Shown here: positions 51,480-60,308 of the stretch, piece by piece
How positions within the stretch are numbered: the stretch's first letter is position 1
Layout: every line of letters begins with the position of its first letter
Assembly (NCBI RefSeq): GCF_900116445.1
Contig: NZ_FPBH01000003.1
Span: forward strand, 248,001-312,000
Source: Paraburkholderia aspalathi
Lineage (GTDB): Bacteria > Pseudomonadota > Gammaproteobacteria > Burkholderiales > Burkholderiaceae
DNA length: 64,000 bases
Direction of reading: 5' to 3'
The notes under the pieces: model-generated
Database searches by the model: none
What the model was told of the DNA's origin: nothing
What the model saw: the letters and a program-made list of their open reading frames with translations, nothing else
Made by a program: the position numbers and the translations under genes

Positions 51480-54376
51480 TGAACTGGCGCGAACTCGCCG
51501 GGCGCCTGCGACGCCGGGCCTCCCGCTGGCCTGCGAACGCGGCGCCCGCCGATGCAGCGTCGCCCGATGCGTGGGAGCGCCACATCGCGCACCTAGCGTC
51601 GCACGGCATCCCCGAACCGGGCGCGAACGCTGGCGCGAAACGCAGGCCCGCGACACACGACGACGAACAGGCGCTCTACGATGTCGTGCCGTCGTTCGTC
51701 GAGCTGCTGCCGTGGGTCGAATTCCTGGCGGAGTCGAAAAGCCTGCTGCTGGACGACGGCGAATCGATGGCCGCGTTCTTCGACATCACACCAATCGGTA
51801 CCGAGGGTCGCGAGCCGCAATGGCTGAACCAGGTACGTGACGCCGTCGAGAATGCCCTGCAGGACAGTCTCGATGAGCTCGAGGACAACCCGTGGGTGGT
51901 GCAGTTTTACGTCCAGGACGAAACCGGTTGGGACGACTACCTGCGCACGTTGCACGACTACGTCCAGCCGCGTGCGCGCGATACCGCGTTCACCGCGTTC
52001 TACCTGCGCTTCTTCGAGCATCACCTGCGTGCCATTGCGAAGCCGGGTGGCCTGTTCGAGGACACCGCCGTCACGCGCCTGCCGTGGCGCGGGAAAACCC
52101 GCCGTGTGCGTCTGGTCGTCTACCGGCATATCAGCGGCACGGGCGGACGACGCGGCACGTCAGCCAGCCAGGCGCTGAACGCTGTCTGCGATCGCCTCAC
52201 CGGCGGCCTTGCGCATGCCGGCGTTCGCACGCGGCGCCTGGATGCGCCTGAGATTCACGCATGGCTGCTGCGCTGGTTCAATCCACATCCGACCCTGCTC
52301 GGCGACACCGCCGAAGCCCGCGAGCGCTTCTATCAGCTGGCCGCCTATCCGGAGCCTGCGGCCGATGGCCCGGACGACGATCTGGAGCTGGCCAGCGGCA
52401 CCGATTTCGCACAGCGCCTGTTCTTCGGGCAGCCGGTCTCCGACGCGGCCCATGGCGTCTGGCACTTCGACGACCGGCCTCACCGGGTCGTCGTGCTTGA
52501 CCGCCTGCGCCTCCCGCCAGCGACGGGACACATCACGGGCGAGACGCGCAAGGGCGGCGATTCGATCAACGCGCTCTTCGACCAGATGCCGGAAGACACG
52601 GTGATGTGCATCACGCTGGTCATCACGCCGCAGGACACCCTCGAAGCCCACCTCAATCACCTGAGCCGTAAATCCGTGGGCGAGACGCTGGCCTCCGAGC
52701 AGACCCGCCAGGACGTGCAGCAGGCGCGTGCCATCATCGGTCGCGCGCATAAGCTTTACCGCGGCGCGGTCGCGTTCTACCTGCGCGGTCACGATCTCGC
52801 CGAGCTCGATGTGCGCACCCTGCAGCTCTCGAACGTCATGCTCAACGCGGGCCTGCAACCCGTACGCGACGAAGACGAGGTCGGGCCGCTTAACAGCTAT
52901 CTGCGCTGGCTGCCCTGCGTCTTCGATCCGTCGAAAGACCGCAAGCAGTGGTACACGCAACTGATGTTTGCGCAGCACATCGCGAATCTCTCAGCGGTGT
53001 GGGGCCGCAACCAGGGCACCGGACATCCCGGTATCACCGTGTTCAATCGGGGCGGCGGTCCGGTCACCATCGATCCGTTGAGCCGTCGCGACCGGCAGAT
53101 GAATGCGCACCTGTTCCTGTTCGGACCCACCGGCTCGGGCAAGTCGGCGACGCTGAACAACCTGCTCAACCAGGTGATGGCGATCTACCGGCCGCGCCTG
53201 TTCATCGTGGAGGCCGGCAACTCCTTCGGTCTCTTTGGCGACTTCGCCACCCGGCTCGGCCTAAGCGTGCATCGCGTGAAGCTCGCGCCGGGCTCGGGCG
53301 TCAGCCTCGCGCCGTTCGCCGACGCCTGGCGACTGGTGCGGACACCGAGCATGGTGCGCACGCTCGACGCCGACGCGCTCGATGAAGAATCGTCCGAGGC
53401 AATCCAGGAGCGCGACGAGCAGCGCGACGTGCTGGGCGAGCTGGAAATCACCGCGCGGCTGATGATCACCGGTGGCGAGGACCGCGAGGAAGCACGCATG
53501 ACGCGCGCGGACCGCAGCCTGATCCGGCAGTGCATTCTCGATGCCGCCTACGGCTGCGCCGGCGACCATCGCACCGTGCTGACCCAGGACATCCGCGATG
53601 CCCTGCGCGCACGGGGTCGTGACGCGTCGCTGCCGGACAGCCGGCGCACGCGGCTGCTGGAAATGGCCGATGCGATGGACATGTTCTGTCAAGGTGTCGA
53701 CGGCGAGATGTTCAACCGTCCAGGTACGCCGTGGCCGGAGGTCGACATCACGGTGGTGGATCTGGCGACCTTCGCGCGCGAGGGCTACAGCGCGCAACTG
53801 TCGATCGCGTACATCTCGCTGATCAACGCGGTCAACAACATCGCCGAGCGCGACCAGTTCCTCGGGCGGCCGATCATCAACGTCACCGATGAAGGCCACA
53901 TCATCACGAAAAATCCGTTGCTCTCCCCGTACATCGTCAAGATCACCAAGATGTGGCGCAAGCTCGGCGCGTGGTTCTGGCTCGCCACCCAGAACATCGA
54001 CGATCTGCCGAAATCGGCGGAGCCGATGCTCAACATGATCGAGTGGTGGATCTGCCTGTCGATGCCGCCCGACGAGGTCGAGAAGATCGCGCGCTTTCGC
54101 GAGCTGAACCCCTCACAGAAAACCCTGATGCTTTCCGCGCGCAAAGAAGCGGGCAAGTTCACCGAAGGCGTGATCCTCTCCCGCTCGATGGAACTCCTGT
54201 TCCGTGTCGTCCCGCCCAGCCTCTATCTCGCGCTTGCCATGACCGAGCCCGAGGAAAAGAACGAGCGCTACCAGTTGATGCAGCAGTTTGGTTGCAGCGA
54301 GCTCGATGCGGCCATCCGCATCGCGGCACGCATCGACCGGGCGCGCGGCATCGAACCCCTGCCCTTCGATCTCTAG
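51479..54376 (+). CDS. traC: TraC/VirB4-type conjugation ATPase
   Basis: 965 residues. VirB4/TraC family: N-terminal TraC domain and C-terminal motor with Walker A FGPTGSGKSATLNNL (~547-560), INVTDEGHIITKNPLLSPYIVK (Walker B/DE) and FWLATQNIDDLPKSAEPMLNMIEWW, diagnostic of the ICE subfamily (TIGR03744). Powers pilus assembly at the inner membrane. Length is normal for the subfamily. Confidence 0.92.
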   Translation: MNWRELAGRLRRRASRWPANAAPADAASPDAWERHIAHLASHGIPEPGANAGAKRRPATHDDEQALYDVVPSFVELLPWVEFLAESKSLLLDDGESMAAFFDITPIGTEGREPQWLNQVRDAVENALQDSLDELEDNPWVVQFYVQDETGWDDYLRTLHDYVQPRARDTAFTAFYLRFFEHHLRAIAKPGGLFEDTAVTRLPWRGKTRRVRLVVYRHISGTGGRRGTSASQALNAVCDRLTGGLAHAGVRTRRLDAPEIHAWLLRWFNPHPTLLGDTAEARERFYQLAAYPEPAADGPDDDLELASGTDFAQRLFFGQPVSDAAHGVWHFDDRPHRVVVLDRLRLPPATGHITGETRKGGDSINALFDQMPEDTVMCITLVITPQDTLEAHLNHLSRKSVGETLASEQTRQDVQQARAIIGRAHKLYRGAVAFYLRGHDLAELDVRTLQLSNVMLNAGLQPVRDEDEVGPLNSYLRWLPCVFDPSKDRKQWYTQLMFAQHIANLSAVWGRNQGTGHPGITVFNRGGGPVTIDPLSRRDRQMNAHLFLFGPTGSGKSATLNNLLNQVMAIYRPRLFIVEAGNSFGLFGDFATRLGLSVHRVKLAPGSGVSLAPFADAWRLVRTPSMVRTLDADALDEESSEAIQERDEQRDVLGELEITARLMITGGEDREEARMTRADRSLIRQCILDAAYGCAGDHRTVLTQDIRDALRARGRDASLPDSRRTRLLEMADAMDMFCQGVDGEMFNRPGTPWPEVDITVVDLATFAREGYSAQLSIAYISLINAVNNIAERDQFLGRPIINVTDEGHIITKNPLLSPYIVKITKMWRKLGAWFWLATQNIDDLPKSAEPMLNMIEWWICLSMPPDEVEKIARFRELNPSQKTLMLSARKEAGKFTEGVILSRSMELLFRVVPPSLYLALAMTEPEEKNERYQLMQQFGCSELDAAIRIAARIDRARGIEPLPFDL

Positions 54377-54384
54377 CCTTCCCC

Positions 54385-55416
54385 ATGACCTATCTCGCGA
54401 CCCAAGCCCTCGATCGTATCAACACGCCGGTTCGTCTGCGGCGGCGCGCGCCGCGGCTGGCTCTTGTACCCACGCGCCGTCGTCCGATCCAGCATCTGGT
54501 CAATGTCTCCGGCGGAAAAGACTCGGCCGCGGTCTATCTGCTCGCCCTCGAATCCGGACGGCCATTCCGCGCGGTGTTCGCCGATACCGGTAACGAGCAC
54601 GAACTGACGTACGAGTTTGTGAGCCGCTTGCATGAGCGCACCGGCGGTCCGCGAGTCGAGGTGGTGCGCGCTGACTTCAGCGCGGATCTCGCCCGGCATC
54701 GTGCCTACGTCCTGCGTGTCTGGCCGAAGCTCGGCATGTCCGACGAAGTGGTCGCCGAGGCCGTGGCGCTGCACGAGCCGACGGGCAATCCGTTTCTCGA
54801 TCTCTGTGTCAGTAAGGGCCGTTTTCCGAGCACGATGGCGCGGTTTTGCACGCAATCGCTCAAGGCCTCCCCGATCGAAACCCAGATCGTCGGTCCCATG
54901 TTGCGCGATGGACCAGTCCTGCAGTGGCTCGGCATTCGCGCGGACGAAAGCCGGCACCGCGCGACACAGCCGCGCTTCAATCACCACGAGTCCGGATCGA
55001 TGCTGTGGCGACCGATCTTTCGGTGGACCGTCGACGATGTGTGGGCCATGCATCGCCGGCACGGCCTGACGCCTAATCCGCTTTACGCGATGGGGATGGG
55101 GCGCGTCGGTTGCATGCCGTGCATCAACTGCCGCAAGGACGAGTTGCGTGCGATCGCCGAGCAGTTCCCGGAACACATCGATCGCATCGAACGCTGGGAG
55201 CGCGTCGTCGCGGCCGCCAACAAGCGGCACGCCGCTACGTTTTTCCCCGCGGTCAAGGACCCGATGGATGTGACCCGTCCTGGCACGTACGCGACGATCC
55301 GCACCGTGGTCGAGTGGAGCCGGACGACACGCGGCGGACGACAGTACGCCCTGTTCTTCGACAACCAGACGGGCGGCTGCACGTCCGAGCTGGGCCTCTG
55401 CGAGGGTTTGCCATGA
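54385..55416 (+). CDS. PAPS-reductase-like (PP-loop ATPase) protein in the T4SS operon
   Basis: 343 residues. PP-loop SGGKDSAAVYLLA (~42-54), adenine-nucleotide alpha-hydrolase fold, then FADTGNEHELTYEFV, RFCTQSLK and a cysteine cluster GCMPCINCRKDELR. The three-Cys cluster plus RFC fits a [4Fe-4S]-binding member, as in phosphoadenosine-phosphosulfate reductases and DndC-type DNA sulfur-modification enzymes. No other assimilation or dnd gene is near, so a metabolic role is doubtful; it may modify DNA or a protein for transfer. Starts 8 nt after traC, followed by the DsbA-like gene with ATGA overlap. Confidence 0.8.
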   Translation: MTYLATQALDRINTPVRLRRRAPRLALVPTRRRPIQHLVNVSGGKDSAAVYLLALESGRPFRAVFADTGNEHELTYEFVSRLHERTGGPRVEVVRADFSADLARHRAYVLRVWPKLGMSDEVVAEAVALHEPTGNPFLDLCVSKGRFPSTMARFCTQSLKASPIETQIVGPMLRDGPVLQWLGIRADESRHRATQPRFNHHESGSMLWRPIFRWTVDDVWAMHRRHGLTPNPLYAMGMGRVGCMPCINCRKDELRAIAEQFPEHIDRIERWERVVAAANKRHAATFFPAVKDPMDVTRPGTYATIRTVVEWSRTTRGGRQYALFFDNQTGGCTSELGLCEGLP

Positions 55417-56126
55417 AGTATCTGCCGTCCTGGCTCGTCCGCGCCAAGCTTCGCCGCCTGTTCTGGCCGGCGGCCTCCGCCATCACGGTCCTTGCGATCC
55501 TGCTCGTCGCTGCCATGCAGCTGACACCGGGGTCCGGCGCTTCGCGTCACGCCTTCGGGCCACCCTGGGTGTATGGCGCGCCGACCGCGCGCTTTACCCT
55601 CATCGAATATGCCGACCTGGAGTGTCCGTATTGCCAAGCGTATTTCCCGGTCCTGCACCAGTGGATCGATGCGCATCACGACGTCAACTGGCAATGGCAC
55701 CACCTGCCGCTCGCCATGCACGACCCCGCCGCGCGTCAGGAAGCGCGCTTGGTGGAGTGCGCCGGGCGTGTCGGCGGACAGACCGAATTCTGGAAGGCCG
55801 TCGCATGGGTTTATGGGCACACGCGCGCGAACGGCGACGGCCTGCCGGCCGGTACGCCCTATCCCAACGTCAGCACCGGGATCAAGACGTGCCTCGCGGG
55901 GACCCAGGCCGACGACGCGATCCAGCGTGAGATTGACGACGCCCAGCGCGATCAGATCCAGGGCACCCCGATGCTACGGTTGATCGACCGTCAGACCGGA
56001 CAGACCCTGGTCATTCGCGGGGCGGCCGACGGCGACACCCTGCTCTCCGCGATCGATCAGTTGGTCGCATCCGGCACTCAAGCCCGTTCGAGCGGGTCTG
56101 TCGCTGCGGCAGAGACGGGCCGCTAA
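55413..56126 (+). CDS. DsbA-like thiol-disulfide protein, membrane-anchored
   Basis: 237 residues. N-terminal membrane segment (FWPAASAITVLAILLVAAM), then a thioredoxin fold with active site ECPYC in YADLECPYCQAYF and cis-Pro region QGTPMLRLID. CPYC is a DsbA/DsbC-type centre. Periplasmic; probably forms or shuffles disulfides in the cysteine-rich exported proteins encoded here (TIGR03755/03756 and the triple-repeat protein). Confidence 0.85.
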   Translation: MKYLPSWLVRAKLRRLFWPAASAITVLAILLVAAMQLTPGSGASRHAFGPPWVYGAPTARFTLIEYADLECPYCQAYFPVLHQWIDAHHDVNWQWHHLPLAMHDPAARQEARLVECAGRVGGQTEFWKAVAWVYGHTRANGDGLPAGTPYPNVSTGIKTCLAGTQADDAIQREIDDAQRDQIQGTPMLRLIDRQTGQTLVIRGAADGDTLLSAIDQLVASGTQARSSGSVAAAETGR

Positions 56127-56191
56127 CCCGTCGCGGAAGATCGAAGAGGATCGCGGCGCGGTCCCGCATCCCAAGCTGACGACAAAACGGA

Positions 56192-56218
56192 AACGCCGCC
56201 CGTATGAGGGGCGGCGTT
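56192..56218 (-). terminator. Hairpin between convergent genes
   Basis: A 10-bp stem (AACGCCGCCC / GGGCGGCGTT) with a 7-nt loop. On the minus strand it is followed by TTCCGTTTT, giving a terminator for the minus-strand genes; on the plus strand no T-run follows, though it lies only 65 nt after the DsbA-like gene. Confidence 0.55.
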
Positions 56219-56378
56219 AGTCCGGGTGTCGGTCATCCTTGATGTGGTGGCCTTCCACAGGCGCCTGACGGTTGGACACGGTTAGTGTCCACAGGGCGAT
56301 CCATCCATGACAGTCGGCGCACTACGTCATTCGTTGTAGGCGAAAGCCTACACGTCCCGTCCGTCGGTTGGATCATCG

Positions 56379-57029
56379 CTAGTTCGGCACGCTCTCGACG
56401 ATGCCACCGCCGCATTCCTGCACCGGCGTGCAGTCGGCACTCAGCACCTTCGGCGGTGACTGCGCCTGGTTGCCGATACCACCGCCACATTCCTGAACCG
56501 GAACGCAGGCACTCGGGGCCGGCTTCTGCTGCAGGGACAACTGGTTGATGATGCCGCCGCCGCATTCCTGCACCGGCGTGCAGGAAGCTGCCGTCACCCC
56601 GGTCCCCGAAAGCGCCGGTTGTACGGCCCAGTGCAGGCCGTCGGCTTGCGGAATCATGCTCACCTGAACATGCGTGTCACGGTAGACCATCTCGCCCGCC
56701 GATGTGGTGTTTGCAGCGGACCGATCCGGTATCGATACGCGCGAGGCATCGCCCCCCATCGGCAGCGTGAGAACTATCCCGCCCGCGTAGGCGAAAGCGG
56801 CCCGCACGTCGCCGTTGACGGCGTTGATCTGCACATAGGCGACGCCATCGCGATCGAAGCGGTAGGCGTGGAAGTGTGGGTTCAGGCTGACATCCTGCGC
56901 ATTGGGCCATGCCTGGCCGAAACCGGTCGAAGCCAGAACCGGTGGAGCGGCATGGGCCGACAAGGCACAAGCAAGCAGACCAGCGAGCAACGCCAGCCGG
57001 GAATGATAGACAAACGATGTGCGGAACAT
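56379..57029 (-). CDS. Exported protein with three CxPVQECGGGI repeats
   Basis: 216 residues. Signal peptide (...LSAHAAPP). Residues ~31-140 form a beta-rich domain. Then CxPVQECGGGI occurs three times, starting at residues 150, 175 and 200, an exact 25-residue period with two cysteines each. No known domain covers the repeat. The adjacent DsbA-like protein makes three repeat-internal disulfides likely. It could be a surface or pilus-associated protein of the mating apparatus; I do not recognise it. Minus strand inside the T4SS run, 24 nt downstream of the MASE1 gene, so possibly the same transcript. Confidence 0.7.
   Translation of the reverse strand: MFRTSFVYHSRLALLAGLLACALSAHAAPPVLASTGFGQAWPNAQDVSLNPHFHAYRFDRDGVAYVQINAVNGDVRAAFAYAGGIVLTLPMGGDASRVSIPDRSAANTTSAGEMVYRDTHVQVSMIPQADGLHWAVQPALSGTGVTAASCTPVQECGGGIINQLSLQQKPAPSACVPVQECGGGIGNQAQSPPKVLSADCTPVQECGGGIVESVPN
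56400..56582 (-). repeat. Three in-gene repeats of 33 nt, period 75 nt
   Basis: Units at 56400-56432, 56475-56507 and 56550-56582, each encoding CxPVQECGGGI. The first and third are closest at the DNA level; the middle one has drifted more. Spacers between units are not conserved. Confidence 0.85.
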
Positions 57030-57053
57030 GGTGTGATCCTCTTGGACTTAAGG

Positions 57054-58667
57054 TTAGTGAGATCGTCCTGACAGGGAGTCTCCGTCGTAAATCACTAACG
57101 ATAGTCGCGTTGCATGTTCCGTCGCACGTGCATGGACCGTCCCGCGATAGATCCGCGCGTTATGCCGGATGCCACCGACGCCGTCGGCCGTCGCACCCAA
57201 CCGCTCGCGGAACTGATCGCACTCGCGGCGCGACGGCAAGAACGTGTCGTCGCTGCGCAGCGGCGTGCCGGTCATCTGCAGGACCGCCCAGTGCGTGCCG
57301 CGCACGCGACCCGCACGCACGCGCAGGCGGAGCGACGAGAGCGATATCTGCTCGTGCACGTAGACCGCCGCTTCGCACGCGAGGCGATACAGGGCGAGCT
57401 GAAATCCAGGGGAGAACCCGGCCAGTCCCGTGCCCCGGATGTCGCACACATAGGTGATGCCGAGGTTCTGCAGGGCATGGGCCAGCGAACCCTCCTGGAG
57501 GAGGTGCGCCAGTCCGTTCGTTTGCCAGGCCCGTGGGGCGAGACTGTTCACCCGGTTGAATACTTCCTGCCGGGTGGCGATCGCCTGTCTGCTGTAACGG
57601 CGCTCCTCGCCCTCGGGCAGGAAGAGACGCATGCGATCGAGCAATCGTTCGTGGGCGTGGTGAATGGCTGTACCGACGTCCTGCAGCGTGTCGGCAGCCT
57701 GCTGCATGCGTAACTCACCGAGATAGAGGCCATGCTGGGCGCTTTGCAAAGCCAGCCGACTGTTCATGCGCTCCATTTCTTCGCGTGCGTGCAGCGTCGC
57801 GATGCGCGCGCCAAGCATCAGCAGGACGGACAACGTGAACGCCATGAACACTTCCGCCTGCAAGGTGACCGGGTCGTATGGCGCAGGTACTACCACGACC
57901 AGCGCACTACTGGCGACGAAACCGCCCAAGGCAGCGCCACGCCAACCGTGGCGCATCGCCAGCACGGCGACGGGCAGGAACATCGCCATACGCGCTACCT
58001 GCCCCAGGTCCTTGAAGCTGACCGCGATCCACGCCAGCAGCAGCAAGCTGGGCACCAGCAGCGCCAGTCCCTCCAGGGCAAGACGGCTACCACCAAGGCG
58101 CGTGCGTGCCGCGCGCCATGTCGGCGTTTCACCCGCGATCTGCCACAGCATCAGGACCAAGGGAACCATCGTCAGGATGCCCAGGTAGTTGCCGATGAAA
58201 TAACGCGGCGCCCATACGAACGACGTCGGCGATTGTCCGGGTTGGACGGGCATGATGCGCAGAAAACACCAGTCATACGTGGCCGTGACGAGAGCCAGCA
58301 GCATCGCGCACAGTAGCAGTGCATTCATGCGCACCTGCCGTCTCGGTCCAAGCAGGGAAAGGCGCTCACGGCACCAGCGCACGATCGGCATGACAAGCGC
58401 AATGCGTGGCACCAAATTGAGCAGCGCACCGGTCAGGCCGAACTCTTCATAACACTGCAGGCTGAACCGCCCTAGCCCGAGCATCTCGCCAAGGGCGAGC
58501 GCCGGCCAGTAACGGTACGGCAGCAATAGCAGGCAAAGCAGGCGCAGGCTCGCCGGCAGGAACCAGTAGGAAAACGAGACATAGCGCAACGCGCTGTAAA
58601 GTGCAAAGTAGGTAAGCGCAACCGCCAGATGGCGTAGCCAGTTCCTTTGCCTGATGGTCTCACGCAT
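57054..58667 (-). CDS. MASE1-domain membrane sensor with degenerate kinase C-terminus
   Basis: 537 residues. About eight to nine membrane segments in the first ~310 residues form a MASE1-type sensor (YRYWPALALGEMLGLG and FIGNYLGILTMVPLVLML are typical). A helix (~315-365; MERMNSRLALQSAQHGLYLG) leads to a histidine-kinase-like C-terminus: TAIHHAHERLLDRMR could be the phosphoacceptor region and LYRLACEAAVYVHEQ matches the N-box position but lacks its Asn. The ATPase is probably inactive. No response regulator is next to it. Start at 58667 follows GGAG at 8 nt; the frame extends to 58703. Confidence 0.75.
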   Translation of the reverse strand: MRETIRQRNWLRHLAVALTYFALYSALRYVSFSYWFLPASLRLLCLLLLPYRYWPALALGEMLGLGRFSLQCYEEFGLTGALLNLVPRIALVMPIVRWCRERLSLLGPRRQVRMNALLLCAMLLALVTATYDWCFLRIMPVQPGQSPTSFVWAPRYFIGNYLGILTMVPLVLMLWQIAGETPTWRAARTRLGGSRLALEGLALLVPSLLLLAWIAVSFKDLGQVARMAMFLPVAVLAMRHGWRGAALGGFVASSALVVVVPAPYDPVTLQAEVFMAFTLSVLLMLGARIATLHAREEMERMNSRLALQSAQHGLYLGELRMQQAADTLQDVGTAIHHAHERLLDRMRLFLPEGEERRYSRQAIATRQEVFNRVNSLAPRAWQTNGLAHLLQEGSLAHALQNLGITYVCDIRGTGLAGFSPGFQLALYRLACEAAVYVHEQISLSSLRLRVRAGRVRGTHWAVLQMTGTPLRSDDTFLPSRRECDQFRERLGATADGVGGIRHNARIYRGTVHARATEHATRLSLVIYDGDSLSGRSH

Positions 58668-58913
58668 TCCCTTAACTCCCCTGTGTCGAGCGTGGTCGAG
58701 CATTGGTCCAGGCTGCCTGGAACGAGGCTAGCAGCCCCTCCCCGGTTGTTTTACGAATTGGGTCACACTTCATAGCGATTCGTGGGCGCCTCGCGTTGGG
58801 GCATATCACCCTCGCAAGAACGCGGTCGGCGCCGCATTCCGTTTCCCTGTCGCTTGAGCCAGTTAACTCAGGCCGACTATGCGCACCGTTCCTCGTGGTG
58901 CTCATCGCCTCCC

Positions 58914-59357
58914 ATGTTCCCGACGCCTGTTACCCGACACCTTGCGTGGCTCGCGATCACGCTTGCCTTTGCATGCGCGCTCCCCTCCGTGCGTGCTGCA
59001 GATCGTTCGGAGTCGACGGATATCCAGGTGTTCACGGACGGACAGCATCCCGCCGTGCATGCATCGACCGCTCGCGTCGTGCTGCTCGATGCACCTGCCC
59101 GCCTCGAGGCAACGCTCTCCGATGGGCTGCCACCGGATGCCACCGCCGCAACGGCGATCGTGCAGCAGCGCCTTAAGCAGCATCCCGACCTGCAGCGCGA
59201 CCTCGCCTCGGCCTATCAGGGCGTTGCCGATGCGTGGAGCCTGGGCATCGCGAAGGTGCCGGCGATCGTTGTGGATCGGCGCTACGTGGTGTACGGCACG
59301 TCCGATGTTGCCCGCGCGGCAGCGCGTATTTCCGCTTATCGGAGTTCGCATCCATGA
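58914..59357 (+). CDS. TIGR03757 family ICE protein (thioredoxin-like)
   Basis: 147 residues. Signal peptide (LPSVRAAD), then IQVFTDGQHPAV and a C-terminal SLGIAKVPAIVVDRRYVVYG with a cis-Pro loop as in thioredoxin-like folds, but without a CxxC. TIGR03757 sits before TIGR03756 in these clusters. Start at 58914 follows the divergent promoter region shared with the MASE1 gene. Overlaps the next gene by ATGA. Confidence 0.85.
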   Translation: MFPTPVTRHLAWLAITLAFACALPSVRAADRSESTDIQVFTDGQHPAVHASTARVVLLDAPARLEATLSDGLPPDATAATAIVQQRLKQHPDLQRDLASAYQGVADAWSLGIAKVPAIVVDRRYVVYGTSDVARAAARISAYRSSHP

Positions 59358-60295
59358 GGTATTTCCGTTCGCATCGCCTGCGCCTGGCGCTGGCCTGCCT
59401 GTTGCTCGGCGTCGGTACCTCGGTGCTGGCGCTCGATACCGCGACGATCATTGCGTCCGCGCTGTCACCTGACTGTCTCGCATGGAAAGTGGTCGGCATC
59501 TGCTACTGGCTCGAATGCGGCGCATTCGGTTGCAGCGTACGCACGACGGTCAAGGTCCGGCACTACATTCCCGACGCGGTCGTCTCCAGTTACGCCAACA
59601 CGGGTGCCAACCCATGGACCGAGATGCGCCTGCTGAGCGCGCCCAATCCCTCGGCCCACGCCGGCGGCGAAGGCACGACGAACCAGAATCACGAAAACAA
59701 CCTGATGAAGTTCAAGAACGCGGACGTGATCGGCCACCCGGCCGGCACGGTCTTCAGTCGCTTTGCCAGTCAGTCGGGCTATACCTGTGCCGGCGCCGCC
59801 ACGCCATTCATGCCCTATCTCCTCAGCACCCTCGACACGGTGGCCTGGCGCTATGGCATTCCCGAAGCGGTCTACCCCGAATCACTGATCCCCGGGCGTC
59901 GCGAGATCGGCAGCCGCCTGTCGGACAACCTGTGGGGCAACGTCTATCCACGCGGCGGATTTCTCGACCAGGCCAACGACTACGAAAGCGGTGCCGTCGT
60001 CGCGCAGCGCGCGGGCGACATCGTGACTCGCCGCGGGCAGGTTCATGTCTATCAGCCGCTGCTGGCCAATGCCCAGGACGGCTACTGGCCTGCCGGCGCG
60101 CTGGTGGAAAGCGATGCCTCGACCGGCCAGTGGCAGGAACTCACGCCGACGCTCTCGACCACCTGCGCGGTCTTCCCCCATCGCAACAAGCAGGTGCAGG
60201 CGACCCAGGCCGATTACGCCTGGACCTTGTGGCGCCCCTACGCCTGCTGCCAGCGGCGCGGCCAGGTGTTCCTCGGCAGCACCGACTTCAACTGA
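59354..60295 (+). CDS. TIGR03756 family ICE protein (TraU-like)
   Basis: 313 residues. Signal peptide (TSVLALD), cysteine-rich N-terminal part (SPDCLAWKVVGICYWLECG, FGCSVRTTVKVRHYIPD) and a C-terminal WRPYACCQRRGQVFLGS. This is the TraU-like protein of GI-type systems, periplasmic, needed for DNA transfer in F-like systems. Its many cysteines imply disulfides, matching the DsbA-like gene nearby. Confidence 0.88.
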   Translation: MRYFRSHRLRLALACLLLGVGTSVLALDTATIIASALSPDCLAWKVVGICYWLECGAFGCSVRTTVKVRHYIPDAVVSSYANTGANPWTEMRLLSAPNPSAHAGGEGTTNQNHENNLMKFKNADVIGHPAGTVFSRFASQSGYTCAGAATPFMPYLLSTLDTVAWRYGIPEAVYPESLIPGRREIGSRLSDNLWGNVYPRGGFLDQANDYESGAVVAQRAGDIVTRRGQVHVYQPLLANAQDGYWPAGALVESDASTGQWQELTPTLSTTCAVFPHRNKQVQATQADYAWTLWRPYACCQRRGQVFLGSTDFN

Positions 60296-60308
60296 CGGAG
60301 TCCATGGG

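Noticed and set aside
54385..55416. Dnd phosphorothioation or sulfate-assimilation gene cluster
   Set aside because: Only one PP-loop enzyme is present; no dndBDE/iscS-type or cysDNI-type genes occur in the window.
56400..56582. CRISPR-like or other non-coding repeat array
   Set aside because: Three units with 75-nt period lie fully inside a reading frame and conserve the encoded CxPVQECGGGI; they are protein repeats.
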